Below, piece after piece: positions 1-7,917 of a DNA stretch of 44,752 bases. This stretch comes from Myxococcales bacterium (lineage in GTDB: Bacteria > Myxococcota_A > Polyangia > Palsa-1104), in the NCBI GenBank assembly GCA_028287105.1, contig JAQBQH010000046.1, positions 1-44,752 of the forward strand. The letters run 5' to 3'. Position numbers and translations under genes: made by a program. Positions within the stretch are counted from its first letter, which is position 1; each line of letters opens with the position of its first letter. The notes under the pieces are model-generated. The model was not told the DNA's origin and made no database searches. It saw only the letters and a program-made list of their open reading frames with translations.

Positions 1-110
1 GCGGGTCCGCTGGAGGAGCACGCCGCGCAGCGGCGACTGCGACGGATTCCGACGCCGGCAGCGCGCCTTGCTACCTCCGCGACCCCAGCCGTCTTTTCGC
101 CTAATTGCGC
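1..110. other. window edge, no assignable gene
   Basis: All three plus-strand frames are open from the left edge to a stop between about base 96 and base 123, so the 3' end of a gene entering from the left could lie here. No frame gives a recognisable protein tail, so no assignment is made. Confidence 0.3.
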
Positions 111-656
111 CTAGGGGCAGGTCGTAAAGCCGCTGATGGCGAGGGCGCAGAAGTGCAGGCCCGGCGCTTGCGTCGACGAGCAGCACTTGTTGGCGGTCAT
201 CAGCCCCGTGCAATCGACGTCGTCGTGGCAGAGGCGCGTCTTGACCTGGCCGGTGCCGAACGTGAAGTCGCATGTCGCCGTGCAGGACGAAGTGCCGCCT
301 TGGAACACGGGCGCGCCACCGTCGGGCGTGCCGCCCGAGAACTTGACGGTGCCGCAGCAGTACGACGAGCCGGTGCTGCAGTCCTCGGGTCCGTCGCACG
401 CGAGGACGGCGCCGCCGGTGCACATGCCGCCCGCGGCGATGCAGGTCGACGTGGCAACCGTGCCGTTCGTGGTGACGCAACAGCTCTGGCCGACGCCGCA
501 GCTCATCGTGCCGCACGAGACGCCGTCCGGCATGCGCACCGCGATGTCGGGGCCGACGGTCATGTCGGCGGGGGCCGAGAGGTCGGGACCGCTCATGGAA
601 TCGTCACCGCAGCCGGCCACCAGCAGGAGCGCGCTCAAGGCGAGGAATTGACGCAT
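111..656 (-). CDS. cysteine-rich lipoprotein
   Basis: The product (181 residues) starts with a lipoprotein signal peptide ending in the lipobox LLVAGC, so it should be acylated and held on the inner or outer membrane facing the periplasm or surface. An Asp/Pro-rich linker follows. The rest carries about 18 further cysteines, several as CC pairs, which suggests a compact disulfide-bonded domain. I recognise no family. An ATG at 665 is also in frame, but it overlaps the -10-like hexamer TAAGAT. The ATG at 656 sits 7 nt after that hexamer and gives the cleaner signal peptide, so I chose it. Function unknown. Confidence 0.75.
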   Translation of the reverse strand: MRQFLALSALLLVAGCGDDSMSGPDLSAPADMTVGPDIAVRMPDGVSCGTMSCGVGQSCCVTTNGTVATSTCIAAGGMCTGGAVLACDGPEDCSTGSSYCCGTVKFSGGTPDGGAPVFQGGTSSCTATCDFTFGTGQVKTRLCHDDVDCTGLMTANKCCSSTQAPGLHFCALAISGFTTCP

Positions 657-663
657 GGCGCGC

Positions 664-694
664 ATCTTAGCGCCGCGTCTCCAGCACCCGTCAA
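664..694 (-). promoter_or_regulatory. putative sigma-70 promoter of the 111-656 lipoprotein gene
   Basis: On the minus strand, TTGACG (694-689) is followed after 19 nt by TAAGAT (669-664). The start codon lies 7 nt further on, so transcription would begin at or next to the ATG (leaderless mRNA). The spacer is longer than ideal. Confidence 0.45.
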
Positions 695-710
695 GCGGAC
701 AGTTGTCCGC
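695..710. promoter_or_regulatory. 16-bp inverted repeat, candidate operator
   Basis: GCGGACA-GT-TGTCCGC has 7-bp arms that match perfectly around a 2-nt centre. It lies directly upstream of the -35 of the 111-656 gene and downstream of the stop of the gene ending at 730. No T-run follows on either strand, so a regulator site is likelier than an intrinsic terminator. Confidence 0.4.
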
Positions 711-729
711 ACTGCCGTTAAGCGGAAAT

Positions 730-1719
730 TTACTTCTTACGGCGGAGGAGCTGGTTGCCCGGGCCCCACGAGAGGATGAGGCTGTCGGCGTCGGTGACGT
801 GGCCCTGGTAGGTATCGAGGCGGCGCTGCGCGTTGTCGCACGGGCTGCGCATCGCCTTGAAGTCGGTCTCGGTGAGCGTCACCTTGTCGCCGAAGCGCTG
901 GCCCGAGATGTTGTAGCGCGTCGTGGTCTCGTAGCGCGGAGCGCTGTTGCAGCTGAAGTTGGTGCCGTCGCCGCGCACGCGCGCGACGGTGCGGTCGTAG
1001 TAGCCGGAGACGCCGTCGGCGCTCTCGTTGAGGTGCCACTCTTCGCGCTCCATCCGCTCGTCGCCCTCGGCGTCGATCGAGCGCAGCTCCCAGATCCAGG
1101 TGCCGCCGACGGGCTGCGCCGGCTCCGAGCTATTCATCGAGGCGCGCTGTACCGTCGGCGCGCCTTCGCCGGACGGCGACAGCGGCGTGCGGCCACCGTC
1201 GGTGCGGCGGACCAGCGTCTGGCCGGCCTCGGGGCCCCAGCGCAACGCCAGCGTCGGGCCGCGCACGATGCCGATGTAGGCGACGAGGTTGCGCGCGCCG
1301 TCGTCGCAGGGACCGGGCTTGGCCTCGAAGCCGACCTCGCGCAGGACGATGCGGTCGCCTTCGACCTGGCCGGCGACGCGCACGCGCGTGGTCTTGGTGA
1401 AGCCGAGTCGCTGATTGCAGCGGAACAGCCGCTCGTCGACGGACATCATGGTGACGGCGCGGTCGTAGTAGCCTTCGATGCGGACGCCGCGCTGTGCGAG
1501 GTGCCACTCCTCCTGCTCGACGCGCATGTCGCCTTGATCGTCCGTGGAGCGGAACATCCAGTCCCAGACGCCGCTGGCGTCGGGGGCGTTCGGATCGGCG
1601 ATTTTCGCCGAGGCCGTTCGCGTCGATACGCGCTTGGCGCCGGGAGCCATCCCGGCACAGCCGGCAGCGCCGGCGAGCGTGGCAGCGACGGAGGCGAAGG
1701 CCAACAGCTGACGCGACAT
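730..1719 (-). CDS. lipoprotein with a tandem duplicated domain
   Basis: The product (329 residues) has an N-terminal hydrophobic signal ending at Cys21 (AAGC, a loose lipobox). The mature part consists of two homologous units of about 125 residues. Both share a W-x-W start, EEWHL, GYYDR, a CN pair, a PCD motif, a WGP motif and a final RR, so each unit carries two conserved cysteines. I do not recognise the domain. The start at 1719 is favoured over the longer frame (to 1797) because GGAGGG lies about 5 nt upstream and the signal peptide begins there. A TATGAT hexamer at 1768-1763 could be the -10, giving a leader of about 40 nt, unlike the leaderless neighbours. Probably envelope-anchored; function unknown. 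Confidence 0.75.
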   Translation of the reverse strand: MSRQLLAFASVAATLAGAAGCAGMAPGAKRVSTRTASAKIADPNAPDASGVWDWMFRSTDDQGDMRVEQEEWHLAQRGVRIEGYYDRAVTMMSVDERLFRCNQRLGFTKTTRVRVAGQVEGDRIVLREVGFEAKPGPCDDGARNLVAYIGIVRGPTLALRWGPEAGQTLVRRTDGGRTPLSPSGEGAPTVQRASMNSSEPAQPVGGTWIWELRSIDAEGDERMEREEWHLNESADGVSGYYDRTVARVRGDGTNFSCNSAPRYETTTRYNISGQRFGDKVTLTETDFKAMRSPCDNAQRRLDTYQGHVTDADSLILSWGPGNQLLRRKK

Positions 1720-1801
1720 CAAGACCCTCCTTCGTGAAGCAAGTGTACGCGACCTCGCTTTCATCATATCGCGATCCCTGTCACGCGGCATCCACAAATT
1801 T

Positions 1802-1819
1802 CGTCAACGATCGTTGACG
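1802..1819. promoter_or_regulatory. perfect 18-bp palindrome, candidate operator
   Basis: CGTCAACGATCGTTGACG reads identically on both strands. It lies in the 126-bp gap between the genes at 730-1719 and 1846-2508, about 34 bp upstream of the TATGAT hexamer of the former. No T-run follows it, so I favour a binding site of a dimeric regulator over a terminator. Confidence 0.45.
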
Positions 1820-1845
1820 CGGCGACGAGATCGGGTGCGACAGCG

Positions 1846-2508
1846 TCACCGGTTGCGCACCAATAACGACAGCTTTCGATACCAGGGAAGCGCGTACCAG
1901 GCGGCGAGCTGACGGAAGGCGCTCTCGTCGTAGAGGTGGAGCGGACCGGCATCGGCCGCGAAGCAGGGCAGGAGCGGCGCGTCGCGGAGGCCGGTCAGGA
2001 GCTCGCCGCCGTGCGTGATGAGGCGCGACCGCCCGAGCACATAGATCGGGTCGCCGACGGAGATGGCGCGCACGTAGGCCTTCACGACCGTCGGATGCGT
2101 GTGCAGCGTGTGCTCGACGAAGGGCGCGCCGATGTGCAGCTCGACGTCGGGGTGGAGGCGCCCGGCGTCGTCGGCCACGCGCACGAGCGCGCGCCCCTCC
2201 GCGTCGGCGACGTAGAAGTCGCAGCCGCGCTCGAGCGTGGTGAGCTTGGGCCGCTCCCACGAGGCGGTCTCCTCGACGTCGATGCGCGCCAGCACCGCTG
2301 GCTCATCGGGATCGGCGGCGAGGTCGTAGGGGAGCTCCAGAGCCGACGAGCCGGCGGGGCGCAGCGCGAGCACCTGGCCGCGAACGAGGTGCCAGTGCCG
2401 GTCGCTGCGGGCCAGCTCGCCGATGGATTCGGGGGGGACGCCGAACCGTTGCGGGTGAAGCAGGGTCACCTTGGTAACGGTAGCACGCCAATTGTTTCGG
2501 TCCTGCAT
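1846..2508 (-). CDS. hypothetical protein, possible GIDE-like domain
   Basis: The product (220 residues) has no signal peptide and no clear membrane segment. Two features recall the GIDE (MUL1-type) beta-domain: an early stretch around HLVRGQVLAL, and a central DFYVADAEGRALVRV followed by a basic/acidic stretch and DPIYVLG. In GIDE proteins, FxVxDxxGxAxV and a later VYVLG occupy equivalent places. The resemblance is by eye and weak, and the usual flanking membrane helices are missing. The ATG at 2508 is used; an in-frame TTG at 2517 is possible. The gene is divergent from the TPR protein at 2591 with 82 bp between. Role unknown. Confidence 0.55.
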   Translation of the reverse strand: MQDRNNWRATVTKVTLLHPQRFGVPPESIGELARSDRHWHLVRGQVLALRPAGSSALELPYDLAADPDEPAVLARIDVEETASWERPKLTTLERGCDFYVADAEGRALVRVADDAGRLHPDVELHIGAPFVEHTLHTHPTVVKAYVRAISVGDPIYVLGRSRLITHGGELLTGLRDAPLLPCFAADAGPLHLYDESAFRQLAAWYALPWYRKLSLLVRNR

Positions 2509-2554
2509 CTGTCGCAAGAACGTGCGTATCGCAGTTCACCGACGAGAAAGTGGG

Positions 2555-2584
2555 TTGATCGCCGCGCCGTGACGCCGGTACGCT
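2555..2584 (+). promoter_or_regulatory. putative promoter of the 2591 gene
   Basis: TTGATC (2555-2560), 18 nt, TACGCT (2579-2584), then 6 nt to the ATG at 2591. Transcription would start on the start codon. No Shine-Dalgarno sequence is present. Confidence 0.5.
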
Positions 2585-2590
2585 AGAGCG

Positions 2591-3412
2591 ATGAGGATGT
2601 CCGCCTGCATCGCGCTGGTCGTATGGTCGGCGACAGCCTCGGCCGCTCCCGGCGACGGCAAGCCGCTCTATCAGCGCGGCATCCAGCTCTATCGCGAGGC
2701 GGCCTACGCCGACAGCGCGGTGATGCTCGAGCATGCGCGCGCGCGCGGCGGGCTGGCGCCGCAGGAGCGGGTCGAGTGCTCGTTCTATCTCGGCGCCAAC
2801 TACGTGGCGCTGAGCTCGCTCGGGGCGGCGCGGCGCGAGCTGCGCGCGCTGTTGCAGGAGGAGCCGGAGTACGAGCTGCCGCAGTACACGTCGCCGAAGG
2901 TGGCGGCGCTGTTTCGCGAGGTGAAGGAGGAGCTCGAGCGCGCGCCGCGGCTGCGGCCGCTGCCGCCCGAGCGACACGGCGACGAGCTCACCTTGCGCTT
3001 CGAGCCGTCGCGCACCGGCGGGCGGGCGTACGGCGCGGTGCAGTGGCGCTGGCGCGGCGACGGTGAGTGGCGAGAGGTGCCGATGGCGCACAAGGGCAAC
3101 GAGCTGCAGGCTACGGTGGTTTTGGAGCGCACCGGCGGGCTCGAATATTGGGCGGACGCACGCGCGGCGACGGGTGCGCTCAAAGCGGGCTCGGCGGAGC
3201 AGCCGCTGGAGCTGCCCGTGGCGGTGGGGCCGCGGGTCGTGGCGTCGTCGCGGAACGATCGCTCGCACCGGGCTGGCGCGGCGCGGCTGTGGTGGGTCTG
3301 GACCGGCGTCGGCGCGCTGGCGATGGCCGGCGCGGGCGTGGGCCTCTACTTTGCGCTGCGGCCGACGCCGCAGCCGACGGCGGACGCCGTCTTCGATTTT
3401 CAGGTGCGCTGA
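2591..3412 (+). CDS. exported TPR-like protein with C-terminal membrane helix
   Basis: The product (273 residues) begins with a signal peptide ending near TASA-AP. Residues about 23-110 are helical with a TPR-like pattern (YQRGIQLY, CSFYLGANYVAL). Residues about 130-215 look like a beta-rich domain, and a single membrane helix follows at about 233-256. The build resembles periplasmic TPR proteins common in myxobacteria beside kinase genes. The stop overlaps the ATG of the next gene (TGATG), so the two are translationally coupled, and a PEGA-type kinase gene lies convergently just beyond. It may act in an envelope-sensing pathway with these, but that is inference from position. Confidence 0.75.
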   Translation: MRMSACIALVVWSATASAAPGDGKPLYQRGIQLYREAAYADSAVMLEHARARGGLAPQERVECSFYLGANYVALSSLGAARRELRALLQEEPEYELPQYTSPKVAALFREVKEELERAPRLRPLPPERHGDELTLRFEPSRTGGRAYGAVQWRWRGDGEWREVPMAHKGNELQATVVLERTGGLEYWADARAATGALKAGSAEQPLELPVAVGPRVVASSRNDRSHRAGAARLWWVWTGVGALAMAGAGVGLYFALRPTPQPTADAVFDFQVR

Positions 3413-3849
3413 TGTGGCGCGCCTGTCTAGCCGTCGCCGCTGTCGTCACGATGAGCGCTGCGCTGGGCGGCTGCGGCGTGAGCGGCGCCGAGGTGGCGTC
3501 GGCGCGCATGAGCTTGCAGACGAGCGGCGGGCTCATGCCGACCGACGTCGGCGCCGTCGAGATCCTGGTCCTCGACGGCGAGGACCCGACCTGCGCGCAT
3601 GCGCTGACGCCCGCCTCGCCGCTCGACGACCCGGCGCTCGTCGTCGTCGCGCACGGCCTCTTCGCCACCGATACCGTCGCGAAGCACCTCAGCATCCCGG
3701 CCGGCAAGAAGCTCGTCTTCTACGCCGAGGCCTACAGCTCGACGAAGAGCCGCGTGCGCCTCGGGCGAGGCTGCGCCGAGCAGTCGCTGAGCGCGGGCGC
3801 ATCGGCCGGCGTGACGATCTTGATCTCGGCCGAAGCCGCGACCCACTGA
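3412..3849 (+). CDS. lipoprotein of unknown function
   Basis: The product (145 residues) starts at the ATG that shares one base with the upstream stop (TGATG), which fixes the start and implies coupled translation. The signal peptide ends at the lipobox ALGGC. The mature part is a short beta-rich sequence with two further cysteines (TCAHALT and GRGCAEQ), possibly a disulfide. I do not recognise a family. It ends 9 bp before the end of the convergent kinase gene. A joint function with the TPR protein upstream is likely from the coupling alone. Confidence 0.75.
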   Translation: MWRACLAVAAVVTMSAALGGCGVSGAEVASARMSLQTSGGLMPTDVGAVEILVLDGEDPTCAHALTPASPLDDPALVVVAHGLFATDTVAKHLSIPAGKKLVFYAEAYSSTKSRVRLGRGCAEQSLSAGASAGVTILISAEAATH

Positions 3850-3858
3850 GACGGCGCG

Positions 3859-5871
3859 CTACTTCTTTTCGCCGAAGAGATCGAGCTTGAGCAGGGTCTC
3901 TTTGTTGGGGCTCACGACGACGCGGCGCTTGGAGGTGACCCCGAGCTCCGCGTTGCGCAGCGCGACCTGATGCGTGCCTTCGACGAGGTCGACGGGCGCG
4001 AGCGGCGTGACGCCGAGGACGCGACCGTCGATGGTGACCTCCGCCCACGGCGTGACCGCGACGCGCAGCTGACCGCGGCCGCGCGGGATGGCGCGGGTGG
4101 CGAACTCGCGCGCGCGCAGGTCGACCTCGAGCGTGCGCGGAAACGCCAGCGACGGTGATGACACGGTGACGCGGTGGTGGCCCGGCGACAGGTGCAGCGC
4201 GCCGTCGGCGCCCGCGCGCTCGGTACGGCCGTCGATGACGTAGGTGGCGGGACCCTCGACCTGCACGCGCAAGAGCGCCTCGCCGGGCGACACGCCGGCG
4301 GGAACCAGCTCGGTGTCCGTTGGCGACGGTAGCCCGAGCGGCGGCGCGACCGGCAGTCGGGTCACCGGCGGCGCTTGCGGCGTCGGCAGCGGCGTCATCG
4401 CCTTGACCGGCGGCGCCACCGGCGCGGCCAGCTCGCTGCGCGGCGACGGTGCGGTCGCGGCGCGCGGATGACCGAGGCGCGCCACGCAGCTGCCGATCTG
4501 ATTGGCCAAGAGCGCCATGATCGCCACGCCACCGACGAGCAACGCCGCCCGTGCCGCGAGCTTGCGATGGCCGTCGCGCCCGAGGTCCGCGTCGGCGAGG
4601 TGCAGCGCCGGCACGGCCTTGGGATGGCGCAGCTCGATGATCACCTCGGGCGGCGGCGCGGGATCGGTCGGCGGCTCCATCGACGGCCCCCCCGCGAGCG
4701 CGCCGAGCGTCGGACCGGAGTCCATCGACATGCCGGGAAAGATCATCGGCGCCGAGCTCACCGTGGGTCCGGAATTCAGCGTCGGCGGCGAGCTCAGCGT
4801 CGGAATCTGCTCCGACGCACCGCGATCCATGGCGGGGTTGGAGCCGGTGATGGGCGCGTTGAGCTTCTCGCTGCTGATCGACGCCGCGTACTCGCGCTGC
4901 GACGCCTCGTCGGCCGGGCAGAGCTCGGCCAACAGATCGGCGACCGCCTTTTGCGAAGCGTCGATGCCCTCGGCCTCCGCCACCGCCTCGATGGAATCGG
5001 CCAGCGCCTGCGCCGACGGCAGCCGCCGATCGCGATCGCGCTGCAGCGCGCGCAGCGCCACCGCGCCGAGACCGGGCGGCACGCCGCGTCGCACGTACTC
5101 GGGCGCCGGCACGTCGAGCGTCAGCACGCGGTTGAGCGTCTCGGCGTCGTTGGCGCCGCGGAAGAGCGGCCGCAGCGTCAAGAGCTCGTGCAGCACGATG
5201 CCGAGCGCGAACACGTCGACGCGTCGATCGATCGGCTCGCCGCGAATCTGCTCGGGCGCCAGATAGGCGAACTTGCCCTTGATGGTGCCGGTGCGGGTCT
5301 GGTGCAGCTGCGACGCCGCCTTGGCGATGCCGAAGTCGAGCACCTTGGTGCGCCCGTCGCTGCACAAAAACAGGTTGTGCGGCGTCACGTCGCGGTGCAC
5401 GACCCCGAGCGGCTTGCCCTCGTTGTCGACGGCGATATGCGCGTGGTGCAGCCCGCGCGCCGCGTCGGCGACGATGCGCACCGCCGCCCCGAGCGGCAGC
5501 TCGATGCGCGCGCGCGCCGCCTGGCGCAGAAGCTCGATGGCCGGCTGTCCGCGCAGGTACTCGAGCGCGATGTAGCAAGCGTCGCCAACCTGACCGGCTT
5601 CGAGCGTCTCGACGAGGTTGGGGTGGCGGAGTCGCTGTCCGAGCCGCCCTTCGTGGATGAAGAACTGCACGAACTCGGGGTTGGTCGCGTAGTGGGGCAG
5701 GATCCGCTTGATGACGATGAGCCGCTGCGCGCGCGGGTCCTCGGCCAGGAGGATTTGCGCCATGCCGCCGAACGCGAGCGTACGGATGATCCGGTAGCGC
5801 CCGAAATCATCGGCCAGGGCCGCCGACGGCGCGCCCCCGGGTCCCGACAGGTCGTTCAACGGCAATGACAT
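3859..5871 (-). CDS. membrane Ser/Thr protein kinase with PEGA-like tail
   Basis: The product (670 residues) is a Hanks-type kinase. Residues about 26-300 form the catalytic domain: Lys55 in VIKR, Glu74 as likely partner, HRDVTPHN (catalytic Asp161, Asn166), DFG Asp179-Gly181, and APEQ at 206-209. The glycine loop reads LAFGGMA, with two glycines replaced by alanine, a form seen in many myxobacterial kinases. A Ser/Thr/Pro-rich linker follows, then one membrane helix at about 455-475. The periplasmic part contains a PEGA-like repeat near the C-terminus (ITIDGR-like VTIDGRVLGVTPL). The kinase would face the cytoplasm and the tail the envelope. Its substrate is unknown. The ATG at 5871 is 7 nt after a -10-like hexamer. 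Confidence 0.92.
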   Translation of the reverse strand: MSLPLNDLSGPGGAPSAALADDFGRYRIIRTLAFGGMAQILLAEDPRAQRLIVIKRILPHYATNPEFVQFFIHEGRLGQRLRHPNLVETLEAGQVGDACYIALEYLRGQPAIELLRQAARARIELPLGAAVRIVADAARGLHHAHIAVDNEGKPLGVVHRDVTPHNLFLCSDGRTKVLDFGIAKAASQLHQTRTGTIKGKFAYLAPEQIRGEPIDRRVDVFALGIVLHELLTLRPLFRGANDAETLNRVLTLDVPAPEYVRRGVPPGLGAVALRALQRDRDRRLPSAQALADSIEAVAEAEGIDASQKAVADLLAELCPADEASQREYAASISSEKLNAPITGSNPAMDRGASEQIPTLSSPPTLNSGPTVSSAPMIFPGMSMDSGPTLGALAGGPSMEPPTDPAPPPEVIIELRHPKAVPALHLADADLGRDGHRKLAARAALLVGGVAIMALLANQIGSCVARLGHPRAATAPSPRSELAAPVAPPVKAMTPLPTPQAPPVTRLPVAPPLGLPSPTDTELVPAGVSPGEALLRVQVEGPATYVIDGRTERAGADGALHLSPGHHRVTVSSPSLAFPRTLEVDLRAREFATRAIPRGRGQLRVAVTPWAEVTIDGRVLGVTPLAPVDLVEGTHQVALRNAELGVTSKRRVVVSPNKETLLKLDLFGEKK

Positions 5872-5878
5872 CCAGGCG

Positions 5879-5908
5879 ATTTTTCCACGAATGGAGCCGG
5901 AGGGTCAA
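5879..5908 (-). promoter_or_regulatory. putative promoter of the kinase gene
   Basis: On the minus strand, TTGACC (5908-5903), 18 nt, AAAAAT (5884-5879), then 7 nt to the ATG at 5871. The -10 is poor at its first position. The predicted transcript would be leaderless. Confidence 0.4.
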
Positions 5909-6043
5909 CCGAATTCCCAGGAAATCCGCGTACTTTCACTTCATCTTGATTTGGTGAGATCAACCACGAATGAAAACCCGCGAGCCTCGCACACCCGCGC
6001 AGGTTTGTTCAGCTGTGGTCCGTGAGGGGAACATCGGGGGGTG

Positions 6044-6235
6044 CTAGAAGCGCATTCCGCGCTTGGCGCGGTACATGAACCAGTCTTTGACGAGGTAACC
6101 TGCCGGAACTAGCGCGATCACGCCCAGAATCGGAGCGGCACCCGTCAGGATCAGCGCCGCGGCACCGCCGCTGGCAGCCGCCGCGAAGAAGCCCTTCTTA
6201 CGCGCGGTCTCCTTGTCCTTCTCACCTAGCGACAT
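6044..6235 (-). CDS. small membrane protein
   Basis: A 63-residue protein with a charged N-terminus (GEKDKETARKK), a hydrophobic region at about 16-50 that could form one long or two short membrane helices, and a basic C-terminus (YRAKRGMRF). The start is secure because AGGAGGAGG lies directly upstream with 5-8 nt spacing, one of the strongest Shine-Dalgarno sequences in the window. No family is recognised. It is divergent from the VanW-domain gene, with 75 bp between, and lies upstream of the kinase gene on the same strand. Confidence 0.7.
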   Translation of the reverse strand: MSLGEKDKETARKKGFFAAAASGGAAALILTGAAPILGVIALVPAGYLVKDWFMYRAKRGMRF

Positions 6236-6310
6236 TGGCGCCTCCTCCTATTGAACGTACGCACCTTTGCTTGCCTACGCAACGAGCATGGATAACGATC
6301 TACGCCGCAC

Positions 6311-7858
6311 ATGACCGCCGCATCCGATTCCAAGGCTCCTTCCGAGAACACACCGCTCGCGGGAGAACATTTCCCCCGAATGCGAAGAACGAACGGCTCG
6401 CGCTGGCAGATTTTCGGGCCGATCGCGGCCGCTCTCGTCGTAGTCGCCGGCGCCTACCTCTGGTCCCTCCAGGCGCCGCGCACGGTGGCCGGGCTCAGGG
6501 CCGGCGGGCAGCCGATCGGCGACGTGCCCTGGGCGCAGCTCGACGGCGCGCTCGACAAGGTGGCCAACCAGTTCCTCGACACGCGCATCGTCCTCACCGT
6601 CGGCACCGATGAGCGCGTGGTGCGGCGGCGCGACGTCGGCTTCATCGTCGATCGCGCGGCGGCGCGCGAGGTGGTGCTGAAGGCCGGCAAGAGCGGCAAC
6701 CCGTTCGCCGACGTGGCGCTGCGCTCGCGCGCGCGCCGCGGCAAGGTCGATCTCGATCTGCCCGTCGACGTCGATCGCTTAAAGGCGCTCGAGTTCTTGA
6801 CCGAGCTCAAAGACGACGTCGACCGCGCGCCGCTCGACGCGCGCCTCGATCTCGAGCATCACGTCATCGCCAAGGAGACACCGGGCTACCTCCTGCGCGT
6901 GTACGACTCGATGGTGGCGCTCGAGTACGCCGCGCGCTCCGGCTCGGCGCGCGTCCCGCTCGCCGCCGGCCTGTCGTGGCCCAAGGTCAAGGAGCAGGAT
7001 CTCAAGGACGTCGACATCTCGACGGTGCTCGGCTACTGGGAGACGCACTATTCGTCGACGGGCGTCGACTCCGACCGCACCTACAACTTGAAGGTCGGCG
7101 CCGACCACTTGAACGGCCACATCTTGAAGCCGCACGAGGTCTTCAGCTTCAACGAGGTGGTCGGCGATCGCACCGAGAAGGAAGGCTATCGCGTCGCGCC
7201 GGTGATTCAGGGCGGCGAGCTCATCGACGGCCTCGCCGGCGGCATGTGTCAGATCGCGTCGACCCTGCACGCGGCCTCGTTCTTCGCGGGGCTCGAGATC
7301 GTCTCGTCGACGCCGCACTCGCGGCCGAGCGCGTATATCCCGATGGGCCTCGACTCGACGGTGGTCTACCCGTCGGTGGACTTGAAGCTGCGCAACCCGT
7401 ACGACTTCCCGGTGGTGATGCACTACCAGGTCAATCAGGGCGCGGTGAAGGTGGAGCTCCTCGGCAAGGAGCGCCCCTACAAGGTGGTGTTCGAGCGCGA
7501 GATCAAGGGCGAGACGCCGTTCGGCAACGACACGCGCGGCGACGCCGAGGCGCCGTCGGGGCAGCGCTATACGATCCAGGAGGGCTATCCGGGCTACACG
7601 CTCATTCGCCGGCGCTACATCTTCGAGAAGAGCGAGATGCCGCGCTGGAGCGGGCCCGAGCCCATCGCCGACATCTTGCAGAAGCAGCACGTCAAGCCGG
7701 CGAAGAAGGAGCAGTGGTCGCTGCACTATCCGGCGACCACCCAGTATGTCGCCGTCGGTACCGGCCCCTCGTCGCTGAAGCCGAAGCCGCAGCCGCCGTC
7801 GCATCACATCCCGCCGATTCCGGCGACCGACAAGCCGCTCTTCAAGCTGCTCAAGTAG
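6311..7858 (+). CDS. VanW-domain envelope protein
   Basis: The product (515 residues) has a cytoplasmic N-terminus, one membrane anchor at about 34-51 and a large outer part. Residues about 60-225 resemble the YoaR/peptidoglycan-binding-like region found before VanW domains. Residues about 235-370 match the VanW domain: KPHEVFSFNEVVG, GGMCQIASTLHAA with Cys313, and PHSRPSAYIPMG. VanW is linked to the cell wall, but its biochemical activity is unknown. Near residue 410 (PFGNDTRG) the chain continues into a G5-like region, and the last 60 residues are Pro/Lys-rich. The gene is 59 bp upstream of the barrel fusion gene and probably cotranscribed or co-located for envelope work. Confidence 0.85.
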   Translation: MTAASDSKAPSENTPLAGEHFPRMRRTNGSRWQIFGPIAAALVVVAGAYLWSLQAPRTVAGLRAGGQPIGDVPWAQLDGALDKVANQFLDTRIVLTVGTDERVVRRRDVGFIVDRAAAREVVLKAGKSGNPFADVALRSRARRGKVDLDLPVDVDRLKALEFLTELKDDVDRAPLDARLDLEHHVIAKETPGYLLRVYDSMVALEYAARSGSARVPLAAGLSWPKVKEQDLKDVDISTVLGYWETHYSSTGVDSDRTYNLKVGADHLNGHILKPHEVFSFNEVVGDRTEKEGYRVAPVIQGGELIDGLAGGMCQIASTLHAASFFAGLEIVSSTPHSRPSAYIPMGLDSTVVYPSVDLKLRNPYDFPVVMHYQVNQGAVKVELLGKERPYKVVFEREIKGETPFGNDTRGDAEAPSGQRYTIQEGYPGYTLIRRRYIFEKSEMPRWSGPEPIADILQKQHVKPAKKEQWSLHYPATTQYVAVGTGPSSLKPKPQPPSHHIPPIPATDKPLFKLLK

Positions 7859-7917
7859 GACGCCGGGCGAGGGTATCTCTTCCCGTCCGCGCCGCGTCGT
7901 CATAAGCTCGGCAGTCC

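Noticed and set aside
105-779. 224-residue plus-strand open frame opposite the first lipoprotein gene
   Set aside because: The sequence is Arg/Ala-rich with no signal or domain, while the minus strand has a signal peptide and lipobox.
5946-5963. TTGAT-N8-ATCAA inverted repeat between the small membrane protein and kinase genes
   Set aside because: The arms are only 5 bp and AT-rich, no promoter is aligned with it, and it lacks a T-run.
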